Position numbers and translations under genes: made by a program. Below are positions 1 to 7,274 of a stretch of 10,910 bases of DNA, in pieces; the first letter of the stretch is position 1, and the number at the start of each line of letters is the position of its first letter. Below the pieces are notes generated by a model. That model worked only from the letters and a program-made list of their open reading frames with translations, had not been told where the DNA came from and ran no database searches. The stretch comes from Anaerolineales bacterium (GTDB taxonomy: Bacteria > Chloroflexota > Anaerolineae > 4572-78 > NAK82): positions 1 through 10,910 of the forward strand of contig JAHELX010000151.1 of NCBI GenBank assembly GCA_024643945.1. The letters run 5' to 3'.

Positions 1-8
1 CCTTTCCT

Positions 9-1583
9 TTACGCGTGCCCAAGGCGACGCGGCAGCGCGATGTCCGTTTCCGTCAACCGATGGTGTAATTGCTCGATCAGCTCTCGGCACAGCGCCGCGT
101 GCGCGGGACCGTCCCACAGGTTGTGCAATTCGTGGGGATCGTCCACCAGATCGAACAACTCCCCATACGGCTCCGGCCCACGCTGTCCAGTGTAAGTGGT
201 GATCTTGTGGTTCGGGGTGACCAACGTGCGCAGGCGCAGGCCGAGATAGTCCTCGTCGTTCTCGATCACAACCGAGTTTTGCACAGCGTCAGTCGCACCG
301 GTCAGCAACGGGACAAGCGAGCGGCCAGGCCAGGCCGGCGGTTGCTGGGGTGCCTCGGGCGCTGCGAATCCATCCGGGATCGACCCCTGAGGGATTCGCA
401 CACCGGCCAGATCAAGGATCGTCGGCGGCACATCCAGCAAGCTTACCAACGCCGGGCTACTCCTTGGACGAAACCGGCCAGGCCAACGCCAGATCATCGG
501 CACGCGCAACAAGCCCTCAAAGTGGAACGGCCCCTTGTTCAACAAGCCGTGATCACCCATCAAGTCGCCGTGGTCCGACAGGAACAGGATCACAGTGTCC
601 TCAGCAAGACCCAGTTCGTTCAGGACATCCAGCACGCGACCGACCTGGAGATCAATCAGCGAGACCATACCATAAGTGTATGCCAGGATCTCAAGACGCT
701 GTCCCTGGGGCATCTTTGTGGGCCGGTTGCGCCCGCTTACCTGCAGGCGCCGTTCGTAGATTTCACGGAAAAAGGGCGCCAGGTCCTTCAACTCGCCTTT
801 GCGGCTGACCGGCGGAACGACCTCCTGGGGCGAATACATCTCATCCCACGGCCGTGGCGGATAGTAAGGGTGATGCGGGTCGGGGAAGGAGCACATCAGG
901 TAGAATGGCCGGTCACCAGCGTGCCGGCGCAGGTAAGTAATCGTGCGCTCGGCCACATAGGCGCTGTGGTGATAGCCTTCCTCCAAGGGATACGCACCAC
1001 ACCCCTCCGCGCCCAAGGGCGACGGTTCGACTGGCGTGGATCGGAGACGGTTCCACTGGTCGGGGTGCTGGCGCCCCAGCCACAGAGCGTAGTCGCCGTA
1101 GATCTCAGGGCCGTGGCCAACGGTGATCTCCACGTGCTGCAACCCGTAGTACGGCGTGGGAACGCGCTCGACCCGCCCCGTTTTCCAGTGTTCGATCAGT
1201 TCTGGGAATCTATCGGGCGGCAGAGAAGGGATGTCGGGGTGCTGCCCATAGCCGAAGATGCTCAGGTGGATCTTGCCGATCGAGGCAGTGTAGTAGCCAG
1301 CTTCGGCCAGCGCGCCCGGTACGGTGGGGATCGAGGTATCCAGCGGAATACCGTTGGTGCGCACCCGGTGACCACGCGGGGTGAGGCCGGTGAAAAGAGT
1401 CGCCCGGCCAGGCATGCACAAAGGGTTGTTGACGTAGGCCCGGCTCAGGTGCACGCCCTGCGCCGCCAGTGCGTCCAGATGGGGTGTGTGGATGACCGGG
1501 TTGCCCGCACAGCCCATGTGGTCGGCCCGCATCTGGTCGGTGCAGATGATCAAGAAGTTGGGGCGCACCTTACTCACTTTCAA
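9..1583 (-). CDS. Sulfatase-family hydrolase (alkaline phosphatase superfamily), cytoplasmic
   Basis: A 524-residue protein predicted to hydrolyse a sulfate ester, possibly on a sugar. The N-terminus has the sulfatase metal site (TDQ, D16) and the modification motif C56-M-P-G-R60 followed by ATLFTG. C56 would be converted to formylglycine. The core CxPxR is intact, but Met and Gly replace the usual small residue and Ser/Ala around the Pro. Other family landmarks are GKIH (K104, H106), the SDHG metal site (D337, H338), K350, and the C-terminal GELFDLVDDPHELHNLW segment typical of the family. There is no signal peptide, so it should act on imported substrate. The listed start is TTG. GTG codons at 1577 and 1568 are alternatives, and none has a strong ribosome binding site. 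It lies 173 nt after the DUF362 gene, so membership of the same operon is likely but not certain. Phosphonate monoester or other phosphodiester hydrolysis is an alternative. The family call is firm; the substrate is unknown. Confidence 0.9.
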   Translation of the reverse strand: MKVSKVRPNFLIICTDQMRADHMGCAGNPVIHTPHLDALAAQGVHLSRAYVNNPLCMPGRATLFTGLTPRGHRVRTNGIPLDTSIPTVPGALAEAGYYTASIGKIHLSIFGYGQHPDIPSLPPDRFPELIEHWKTGRVERVPTPYYGLQHVEITVGHGPEIYGDYALWLGRQHPDQWNRLRSTPVEPSPLGAEGCGAYPLEEGYHHSAYVAERTITYLRRHAGDRPFYLMCSFPDPHHPYYPPRPWDEMYSPQEVVPPVSRKGELKDLAPFFREIYERRLQVSGRNRPTKMPQGQRLEILAYTYGMVSLIDLQVGRVLDVLNELGLAEDTVILFLSDHGDLMGDHGLLNKGPFHFEGLLRVPMIWRWPGRFRPRSSPALVSLLDVPPTILDLAGVRIPQGSIPDGFAAPEAPQQPPAWPGRSLVPLLTGATDAVQNSVVIENDEDYLGLRLRTLVTPNHKITTYTGQRGPEPYGELFDLVDDPHELHNLWDGPAHAALCRELIEQLHHRLTETDIALPRRLGHA

Positions 1584-1755
1584 TCTTGTGCCCTGCCAAG
1601 GCTAACCTATAGGTCCCCTTTCCCGAGCGAAGTCCCCCCCTATGGGGCTGTGCAGCCCCGTGGGGGGCTTCGCTCGGGACCGTGGGTGGGGAATTGGCCG
1701 GTTCATTTTGACGCCCATGGCGTCTGTTCTTACCTGGCAGATCTTTGTTACTCAT
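1570..1755 (-). CDS. Possible small coupled ORF (61 aa), doubtful
   Basis: An ATG-started frame begins one base after the DUF362 stop codon (TAG-T-ATG) and ends with TAA at 1570, overlapping the listed TTG start of the sulfatase. If the sulfatase instead starts at GTG 1568, the junction is TAA-G-GTG. That mirrors the TGA-C-GTG junction between the isomerase and flavodoxin genes. The frame reads straight through the 59-bp palindrome at 1621-1679. The product is rich in Arg, Pro, Gly, His and Ser, has no membrane segment or motif I recognise, and lacks a convincing Shine-Dalgarno sequence. The close spacing supports it; the composition and palindromic origin argue against it. It may be an untranslated intergenic stretch. 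Confidence 0.22.
   Translation of the reverse strand: MSNKDLPGKNRRHGRQNEPANSPPTVPSEAPHGAAQPHRGGLRSGKGTYRLALAGHKIESE
1621..1679. repeat. Large imperfect palindrome, possible extragenic repeat
   Basis: The outer arms TCCCGAGCGAAG (1621-1632) and CTTCGCTCGGGA (1668-1679) are perfect 12-bp inverted copies. Inside them, C-run 1634-1640 can pair with G-run 1662-1667, leaving T1633 bulged. The centre holds a second hairpin, GGGGCT (1644-1649) against AGCCCC (1654-1659). Neither side is followed by a T-run, so it is not a classical intrinsic terminator. It looks like a REP-like extragenic palindrome or a small mobile palindromic unit. In the transcript it could stabilise the upstream mRNA or reduce read-through into the sulfatase gene. 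Whether it recurs in the genome cannot be seen here. Confidence 0.8.
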
Positions 1756-1756
1756 A

Positions 1757-2944
1757 CTACATCCGCCAACTGGGCTCGAACTCGTAACGCACGTCGTCAA
1801 TCGAAGCGGCGACGACCTCGATCTCCTCCAGGCGATTGGTGCCCAGCCCCAACTCATGGGCCAGGTTCAGGTAATTGTCGCCGCGCAAGAAAGGCGCGGC
1901 GGGAGGCTCGACGGTTGGGTCAAAGCCCATCGCCGCTGTAGCAACGGCGTCGGTCGCCACAGGATTCTTGCCCGCGATCAACACGCCAGGTTCCACCGGG
2001 TTGAAGGATCCGCGGGGAACTTCACCTCCTTCCCCGGTTTTTATGCCGTCAATCAGGGCCAGATGGATGGGACGTGCCCGGTTGAGATCCAGGATGACTC
2101 GCGGCAACCGGTTCTTGGTCTCGTTGCCAGTTCCGTGAAGGGCAGAACGCCACCAGTGATCCTCGCTCAGCCGGTAGTGGGTTGCCGGCACCAATCCGAT
2201 CAGGTTTTTCATGGAGTGGGTTACACCGCAGTTAAAGTGGCACTTCATCTTGGCCACGGAGACAAAGGCGTCAACCTCTTCCAGGATGTGGTTGAGGACG
2301 AAGTTCTCGTAGATAAACCAGCCTTCTCCTACTGGCATGGAGGCGAAGTCGCTGTAAGGATGGGGATCGTTCAAATCAATCAGGGTGGCATCTAAAGCTT
2401 TTGCCACCGCTTCGTACCCAAACAAGGGGTACGATTCCCTGTCGTAAACCGCCTCGACGATGAAGAGTTCACGCGCGCCTGCATCGCGCAACAACTCGCC
2501 CAGCGCGCGAACCACCTCGGGATGAGTAAGATAACTCTCAATGGCGGACACACCGGCGGGTGGTTCGAAGTGGGTACCACTGGTCAGATTCACCTTGATG
2601 GCGACCCGATCCCCGGAGCTGACCACGTCGTCCAGCCCGCCCAGTCCATCGAGCAATGCCTGAACCTGCTGGCGCACCAGAGCCCGGTCGTAACTTCTGG
2701 CCTGTGCGATGGCTACTTCGGAGAGCGATGGGGCGGTTGGCGGGGCGGTCGGTGTGGTGGATGGGGCAGTTGGGGCGAGGGTGGAAGTAGGCTCAGGCGT
2801 CCCTATGGGCAGTTTGGGCAGGCAGCCGGCAGTCAACAGTCCTGCCGCAACCACACCCAATCTCTGGAGAAATCTACGTCGGGAGATGGCAGGCAAAGAG
2901 TCGGATCGATGAGGATGCTTATCACGAGTTCGTCGTTCTGCCAT
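1757..2944 (-). CDS. DUF362 domain protein, Tat-exported lipoprotein
   Basis: A 395-residue protein whose biochemical role is not established. The N-terminus carries a twin-arginine signal (SRRRFLQRLG, residues 21-30) and a hydrophobic stretch ending in the lipobox LTAGC, so Cys41 should be lipidated and the folded protein anchored outside the membrane. A Pro/Thr linker (about 42-73) leads into the DUF362 domain (about 75-385). Landmarks are VAIKVNLTSG, a KMKCHFNCG segment (Cys235, Cys239), THSMKNLIGLVP, and the C-terminal GKNPVATDAVATAAMGFDP, all in the usual DUF362 order. I see no ferredoxin-type four-Cys motif in it. The ATG start lies 7 nt after the flavodoxin stop, with GAGAGG at that stop as a distant ribosome site. 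Tat export suggests folding, perhaps with a cofactor, before secretion. Placement after a flavoprotein suggests redox or envelope maturation work, but this is inference. The family call is good; the function is open. Confidence 0.88.
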   Translation of the reverse strand: MAERRTRDKHPHRSDSLPAISRRRFLQRLGVVAAGLLTAGCLPKLPIGTPEPTSTLAPTAPSTTPTAPPTAPSLSEVAIAQARSYDRALVRQQVQALLDGLGGLDDVVSSGDRVAIKVNLTSGTHFEPPAGVSAIESYLTHPEVVRALGELLRDAGARELFIVEAVYDRESYPLFGYEAVAKALDATLIDLNDPHPYSDFASMPVGEGWFIYENFVLNHILEEVDAFVSVAKMKCHFNCGVTHSMKNLIGLVPATHYRLSEDHWWRSALHGTGNETKNRLPRVILDLNRARPIHLALIDGIKTGEGGEVPRGSFNPVEPGVLIAGKNPVATDAVATAAMGFDPTVEPPAAPFLRGDNYLNLAHELGLGTNRLEEIEVVAASIDDVRYEFEPSWRM

Positions 2945-2951
2945 AAAACAA

Positions 2952-3509
2952 TTACCTCTCTATCGCTTCTTGCACCATCGCCCGTGCTGCCTCACGGATG
3001 GCCACCAGTTTGTACTCTCTACTCCAGCGGTTGACCGGAATGAGATCGAACTTGCGGGCCCGGACATGCTCGATCCAGCGCTCCATACTCAACAAGCAGG
3101 TGATCATGCCGTTGCCGCTATCCCCGGCTGCTGCCACGGCAATCACAGGTTTGTCAAACAGGCCGCTCTCGCCCCCGCGCGTGGCCTCACAGCGGCGTAA
3201 ACGATCCATGAAGGCTTTCGCCGATTCGCTCACCTCGCCCCAGTACACGGGCGTCACGAGCACATACGCGTCGACCTGGGACACTCGCGCGTGCAGCGCC
3301 TGGAAGTCATCCTCCTCCTGGCACTCATGATCTGCTAGACACGTGCCCCAGCCATTATCACACGCGTGACACATCCCAACCTGCAAATCATTGAGCCGAA
3401 TCTGCTCGGCACGCCCACCCGCCTGGAGTGCGCCTTCGACTGCGGCGGCCGCACAAGCAGCCGTCAAACCATCTTTGTTTGGGCTTGAGCTGATCACAAT
3501 GACGTTCAC
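2952..3509 (-). CDS. Flavodoxin-fold NAD(P)H-dependent FMN reductase-like protein, Cys-rich
   Basis: A 185-residue flavodoxin-fold oxidoreductase expected to bind FMN. The phosphate-binding loop is SSSPNKDG (residues 7-14) and the second flavin loop is TPVYWGEVS (86-94), both placed as in the NADPH-dependent FMN reductase/flavodoxin-2 group. Between them are four cysteines, C47, C50, C57 and C63 (CX2CX6CX5C), followed by EEDDF. This resembles the compact cysteine motif of iron-sulfur flavoproteins, but the middle spacing is longer than the CX2CX2C form, so a cluster is possible and not shown. No signal peptide is present, so it is cytoplasmic. The start is GTG with a strong GGAGGG site 4 nt upstream, and only one base separates it from the isomerase stop (TGA-C-GTG), indicating translational coupling. 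It could supply electrons for a sugar or DUF362-linked step. The fold call is firm; the partner is unknown. Confidence 0.88.
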   Translation of the reverse strand: MNVIVISSSPNKDGLTAACAAAAVEGALQAGGRAEQIRLNDLQVGMCHACDNGWGTCLADHECQEEDDFQALHARVSQVDAYVLVTPVYWGEVSESAKAFMDRLRRCEATRGGESGLFDKPVIAVAAAGDSGNGMITCLLSMERWIEHVRARKFDLIPVNRWSREYKLVAIREAARAMVQEAIER

Positions 3510-3510
3510 G

Positions 3511-4365
3511 TCACCCTCCGCTTTTCGGGATGTGAAACGATAGTCCGGCCTGCGCCGCCACGCCCAGGACGTACTCGCGCGCAGCGGGGTACTCTTCTTG
3601 CGGCAAATGCTCGAGGAGCAAGGGCACGTCGCCAGGCAAACGGCTGAGTTCTCGCAGGAATACCTTGTAGTCCAGCGTGCCCAGACCCGGGCGCACTTCG
3701 TCCAGGTGCACGGTCAGTTGATCGCGCATGAGGAGGTCCTTGGCGTGGCACGAGACGATCCAGGGACCGAGCTTGGCGAAGCACTCGCGCAAGAAATCGG
3801 CGTTCCGGTAGTAACGGGAGGGGCAGTTGATCAGGTTGACCGGGTCCAAGTGCACACGGAACATGGGACGATCAACCGCTTCGATCAAGCGCAGGTAGCT
3901 ATCCGGGCTGTCGGGGATCACCCACGGCATCGTTTCCAGCGAGTAGGATGCCCGCCGGGGTTGGACCGCATCAATGATGTACCGGACGTTCTGCACCGTG
4001 AGTTCAAACGCCTCGGCTGATATATTGTTTGGATGCGGGCCGTCCCAGCGCGTTGGGTGGAACGAGCCGGCAATGTTGACGCAGCAAAGCGCACCCACCT
4101 CGTCAGCCAGTGCCAGCGCGCGCACGTTGGCTTCCAGGTTGGCCGCGCGCCGGGCCGGATCGGGATCGAGCATGTTGTTCCACACGCCGACCTCGGCCAA
4201 GGCCACGTCGTGCCGGCCAAACGCTTCACGGATGGCGCGTATGCGCTCCGGCTGGTCCAGCGACACAGGGGGGCAGACGGCCGCTGAGTAGCCAGCGTTT
4301 AGATAGGCGCGCACGATCTTTTCGGGATCGTCACTGGGCGTATCGAGACCCACCCCAAGACGCAT
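3511..4365 (-). CDS. Sugar phosphate isomerase/epimerase (xylose isomerase-like TIM barrel)
   Basis: A 284-residue cytoplasmic TIM-barrel protein of the AP-endonuclease-2/xylose isomerase-like superfamily. These proteins usually isomerise or epimerise sugars, sugar phosphates or inositols with a divalent metal. The expected metal ligands fall at strand ends in the right order: E144 in SLETMP, D174 in HLDPVN (with H172), H207 in SCHAKD, and E252 in LLLEHLP. Length is normal for the family. The ATG start has GGAG 7 nt upstream, inside the last codons of the glycoside hydrolase gene, and 4 nt separate the two genes. Its operon position suggests it processes the monosaccharide released inside the cell. 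An alternative is a dehydratase or lyase of the same fold. The superfamily is secure; the exact reaction cannot be read from sequence. Confidence 0.88.
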   Translation of the reverse strand: MRLGVGLDTPSDDPEKIVRAYLNAGYSAAVCPPVSLDQPERIRAIREAFGRHDVALAEVGVWNNMLDPDPARRAANLEANVRALALADEVGALCCVNIAGSFHPTRWDGPHPNNISAEAFELTVQNVRYIIDAVQPRRASYSLETMPWVIPDSPDSYLRLIEAVDRPMFRVHLDPVNLINCPSRYYRNADFLRECFAKLGPWIVSCHAKDLLMRDQLTVHLDEVRPGLGTLDYKVFLRELSRLPGDVPLLLEHLPQEEYPAAREYVLGVAAQAGLSFHIPKSGG

Positions 4366-4369
4366 GAGT

Positions 4370-5356
4370 TCACTCCAAATTTAGTGGTCTGCGTAGGGTC
4401 TCTACTAGCTCTTTGATATTAAACTTAGGCACGCCAAAGCGGTCACACAGCCCAAAAGCGACGTGAATGGGACTCTGCTCCACGTTCCATATCTTGGCGT
4501 GATGCAGGTTATCGCGCCATTCGTAAAAGTAGAGCGCATGAATGCGGTCATCGTAATCGGCGTTCACCCGGTGGAGCAGGTCTACAAACCGGCGCATAGC
4601 CTCGCCGTAGCGCGCGTTATCACTCTCCGGCACCACCAGATGCTCGCCTTGCATGTGATAGCCCACCGCTGAAGGAAAGCCGGTCTCGCTCAGAAACACC
4701 GGCCTGTCGACACCCTCCAGTTGCCCCAGAGCCCGCCGCAGGAGTAGCTCGAATTCTGCCAGGCGGTCGTTGTGCGCCCGGGAATCGCACAAAAAGCGCC
4801 GGCTCTCCTCAAAAGCATCGAAGGTGAACCAGGCGCTATTGCCCATTGGGTAGGCGTTGAGCGAGACGACGTCGCAGGCGTCAATCAGCGGCCACAGCCA
4901 CTCGTTGAAGCACCCTTCGCGATCGAAGACAATCCCCTCCATGGCGTAGGTGAGCGGCGTCGAATAACCATGCTCGTCCAGCCACTGGCGGTAGGTTGAG
5001 ATCAGGTTAGCCAGGTTGAAGGAGAGACGGGCGGTGAAACGCTTTGCGTCTGGTTCGTCGCCGCCCTCGCGCAGTTCATTGCCTACGCAGATCGCTTCGA
5101 GAGGAACGCCCAACTCATGGTAGCGGGCCAGTTCGTCCAGCCGCACTTGCGAGCGCCAGTCATCGACCAGCGCGTCCGCGTCCACGTGCATACCGCCCAA
5201 GAGACTCATCCCGGTCCGTTTAAGGACCGGTGCCACTCCCTCGGCATAGGTGATGTGATACGAGCGGATCGTTTGGAGCCCGTTTTCCGCCGCCAGTGCG
5301 ATCTGCTCGTCGAGTGGTATGTCATCGTAGTCGTGAATCCAGGCTCCAATCTTCAT
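4370..5356 (-). CDS. Glycoside hydrolase, GH17-like (clan GH-A), cytoplasmic
   Basis: A 328-residue protein with the layout of a clan GH-A retaining glycosidase. The acid/base candidate is E94 in CVGNE and the nucleophile candidate is E224 in FLSETGFPS, about 130 residues later. GNE followed by SETG(W)PS is the hallmark of GH17 beta-1,3-glucanases and glucan-modifying enzymes. Here Phe replaces the usual Trp. Further substrate-site candidates are VVSLNAYP (163-170) and LYFYEWRDN near the C-terminus. No signal peptide is present, while most GH17 glucanases are secreted, so it probably acts on imported oligosaccharides. The ATG start has GGGAGG overlapping the MalG-like permease stop, with 2 nt between the genes. 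GH53-like or an unassigned clan GH-A family are alternatives. A retaining glycosidase is likely; a beta-1,3-glucan substrate is only suggested. Confidence 0.72.
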   Translation of the reverse strand: MKIGAWIHDYDDIPLDEQIALAAENGLQTIRSYHITYAEGVAPVLKRTGMSLLGGMHVDADALVDDWRSQVRLDELARYHELGVPLEAICVGNELREGGDEPDAKRFTARLSFNLANLISTYRQWLDEHGYSTPLTYAMEGIVFDREGCFNEWLWPLIDACDVVSLNAYPMGNSAWFTFDAFEESRRFLCDSRAHNDRLAEFELLLRRALGQLEGVDRPVFLSETGFPSAVGYHMQGEHLVVPESDNARYGEAMRRFVDLLHRVNADYDDRIHALYFYEWRDNLHHAKIWNVEQSPIHVAFGLCDRFGVPKFNIKELVETLRRPLNLE

Positions 5357-5358
5357 GG

Positions 5359-6216
5359 TTACCTCCCAGATAATCCGCTGGTCACAATGCCCTCAAGGAT
5401 GTACTTTTGCCCCAAGAAGAAGATGATGACCACGGGCAGCACGTAGAGCACAGCCGCGGCCAGGATAATCGTGGTCAGGGTCTGGCCCTGGGGCGATAGG
5501 TAGCCTGTCTGCAATTTGACTGCCAGCGTGGTGTTGGAGGTCTTTAAAAAGAGGAAGGGGTTGATGTAGTCGCCCCACTGTGCGGTAAAATTCAAAATGA
5601 AGGCTGTGGCTATCATAGGCTTGGCGTTAGGAAGAAATATGGACCGGAAGGTACCGAACGGTCCGCAGCCGTCGATCTCCGCGGCGTCCTCTAACTCTTT
5701 CGGGAACGCAGCAAAGAACTGCCGGAACAGGAAGATATAGAATGGGCTGGCACCCAGCCCCCACAGGACCCACGGCCACCATGTGCCGGTCAGTTTTAGC
5801 CTGGAGAAGATGATAAATTGCGGGATTTGCATGATGATGGCGGGGACGATGAGCATGGCGACGACGATTATGAACAACTTGTTACGTGCAGGCACCTCGA
5901 ACCGGGCGAAGGCGAAGCCTGCCATGGCACTGGTGATCACGGTCAGCGTGGTGTGCGTCAGGGACAGAATCACGGAGTGCCCGGCAAACCTCAAATAGTC
6001 GATCATCGTCAAGGCCGCTCGGTAGGTGTCCAGATACAGCCTTCTGGGAAAGAAACGGACCGGATAAGACATATACTCTTCTTGAGGCTTGAAGGAGGTG
6101 ATGAGAAACCAGGCCAGCGGTATCGAGATCAGCAAGCCGACCAGGAGTAGGCTGCCGTACGAAACCAAAAACTGCGTAAGCCGGTTCGTGGAATAAGACT
6201 TCCTCTGGACCATCAT
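5359..6216 (-). CDS. ABC sugar transporter permease, MalG-like (CUT1)
   Basis: A 285-residue inner-membrane permease, one half of a CUT1-type carbohydrate importer channel. About six hydrophobic segments can be traced (roughly 17-41, 82-104, 113-136, 147-168, 200-217 and 247-270). The EAA loop that docks the ATPase is at about 175-198 (ELEDAAEIDG, then IFLP), in the cytoplasmic loop before the last two helices as expected. The start ATG overlaps the stop of the MalF-like gene by four bases (ATGA), with a GGAGG-type site just upstream, so translation is coupled. A second ATG follows at once (MM), and either could be used. It would pair with the MalF-like subunit and the binding protein in this operon. 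No ATPase gene is present in the window. Confidence 0.95.
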   Translation of the reverse strand: MMVQRKSYSTNRLTQFLVSYGSLLLVGLLISIPLAWFLITSFKPQEEYMSYPVRFFPRRLYLDTYRAALTMIDYLRFAGHSVILSLTHTTLTVITSAMAGFAFARFEVPARNKLFIIVVAMLIVPAIIMQIPQFIIFSRLKLTGTWWPWVLWGLGASPFYIFLFRQFFAAFPKELEDAAEIDGCGPFGTFRSIFLPNAKPMIATAFILNFTAQWGDYINPFLFLKTSNTTLAVKLQTGYLSPQGQTLTTIILAAAVLYVLPVVIIFFLGQKYILEGIVTSGLSGR

Positions 6217-7187
6217 TGCCCACCTCCCTCAACTTCCACTTCGTAGTACACCCAGTAACGCGCCGTTTTGAATGTCAGCAACGTTATTATCAGAACGACA
6301 ATGAACAAAAGCCATAGCAGGGCAGTCGCGTACCCGTAGCGCTGGAAGACGAACAACTGCCGGTAGGTGTGGATCATGTAGAGAAAAGAACTCCTGGGTG
6401 GACTCCATGATTTAACCTCCTGACCGGGGGCAAGCAACATAGGCAGCACCAACTGCTGGAAGGCATTGATCATACCCAGGACCAATTGGAAAAAGATGAT
6501 GGGCGTCATCAAAGGCAGGGTCACGTGGCGGAAGACCTGGAACGAGTTGGCTCCATCAATGCGTGCTGCCTCTTTCAACTCATCGGGGATGTTTTGCAGA
6601 CCGGCCAGGAAGATGACCATCCCGGCGCCAAGGCCTGTCCAGACGGCGATTGCCGTCAGGCTGTAGATGGCGTAAGTCGATATGAAGGGTATGGCTGTGC
6701 CTGGTCGAAAGAGACTGAGGATGGCATTCAGGAGACCGAAGTTATTGTCGAGGATGATCCGCCAGATCCAGACGGCTGCGACAACCGGGATGATCGTGGG
6801 GAGATAGTACAAGGTGCGGAAGAACCCTTTGCCTTTGATGCTCTTTTGGTTCAGAATGAGCGCCATGCCGAAAGAAAGAACCAGCCAGATGGGCGTGTTG
6901 ATCGCGGTCCACAACAGGGTCCGCCCCAAAGAGTAAGAGGTGTCTTTGTCGGTGAAGGCGCGTTCGTAGTTATTCAGGCCGACGAACTTGGCATCGGCCG
7001 GGTCGAATCCGTCATAGTTGGTCAGGGATGTCACAAAGCCGACGCCCAGCGGGGCGATCGACAGCAATATGAAGCCGATCAGCCAGGGAGCGATGAAAAG
7101 ATAAAAGGCAGTCGTTTTTTGCCGTGTCCTGGCGGAGGTTCGCCGTCTGGCACTTCTCTCCCTCTTAAGTGTAAGTGTGATAGACAT
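6213..7187 (-). CDS. ABC sugar transporter permease, MalF-like (CUT1)
   Basis: A 324-residue inner-membrane permease. A basic, Arg-rich cytoplasmic N-terminus (residues 8-24) precedes about six membrane segments (roughly 26-52, 89-112, 125-147, 173-196, 228-250 and 286-306). The EAA motif is at about 202-226 (ELKEAARIDGANS, then VTLP) and should contact the ATPase. The length fits the short CUT1 MalF-like permeases, which lack the large periplasmic loop of E. coli MalF. The start ATG at 7187 has GGAG 8 nt upstream. It follows the binding-protein gene after an 87-nt gap containing a strong hairpin and overlaps the MalG-like gene by four bases. It should form a heterodimer with that protein. 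Substrate specificity cannot be read from the permease. Confidence 0.95.
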   Translation of the reverse strand: MSITLTLKRERSARRRTSARTRQKTTAFYLFIAPWLIGFILLSIAPLGVGFVTSLTNYDGFDPADAKFVGLNNYERAFTDKDTSYSLGRTLLWTAINTPIWLVLSFGMALILNQKSIKGKGFFRTLYYLPTIIPVVAAVWIWRIILDNNFGLLNAILSLFRPGTAIPFISTYAIYSLTAIAVWTGLGAGMVIFLAGLQNIPDELKEAARIDGANSFQVFRHVTLPLMTPIIFFQLVLGMINAFQQLVLPMLLAPGQEVKSWSPPRSSFLYMIHTYRQLFVFQRYGYATALLWLLFIVVLIITLLTFKTARYWVYYEVEVEGGGQ

Positions 7188-7215
7188 TCCGTATACTCCG
7201 CAAGCCTGCTTGGTG

Positions 7216-7254
7216 ATGCTGGGGGCAGGGACACCCCGTTCCTGCCCCCAGCAT
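7216..7254 (-). promoter_or_regulatory. Intercistronic hairpin between binding protein and permease genes
   Basis: A perfect 14-bp inverted repeat, ATGCTGGGGGCAGG (7216-7229) against CCTGCCCCCAGCAT (7241-7254), with an 11-nt loop. No T-run follows on the minus strand, so full termination is unlikely. In E. coli, REP hairpins in the malE-malF gap protect the upstream binding-protein mRNA and help keep it more abundant than the permease mRNA. A similar role is inferred here. Confidence 0.8.
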
Positions 7255-7274
7255 ATGATTGGTGACTTGTTCGG

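Noticed and set aside
1621..1679. Intrinsic terminator
   Set aside because: Strong stem but no T-run follows on either strand.
69..1787. Long open frame on the plus strand across the sulfatase gene
   Set aside because: It is antisense to a gene with clear sulfatase motifs, lacks any recognisable domain and runs through the palindrome. It is a by-product of GC-rich codon use.
3506..3784. Minus-strand 92-codon frame overlapping the isomerase
   Set aside because: It is an alternative frame inside the isomerase, whose metal-ligand motifs fix the true frame; the Arg/Pro-rich product is typical of a shadow.
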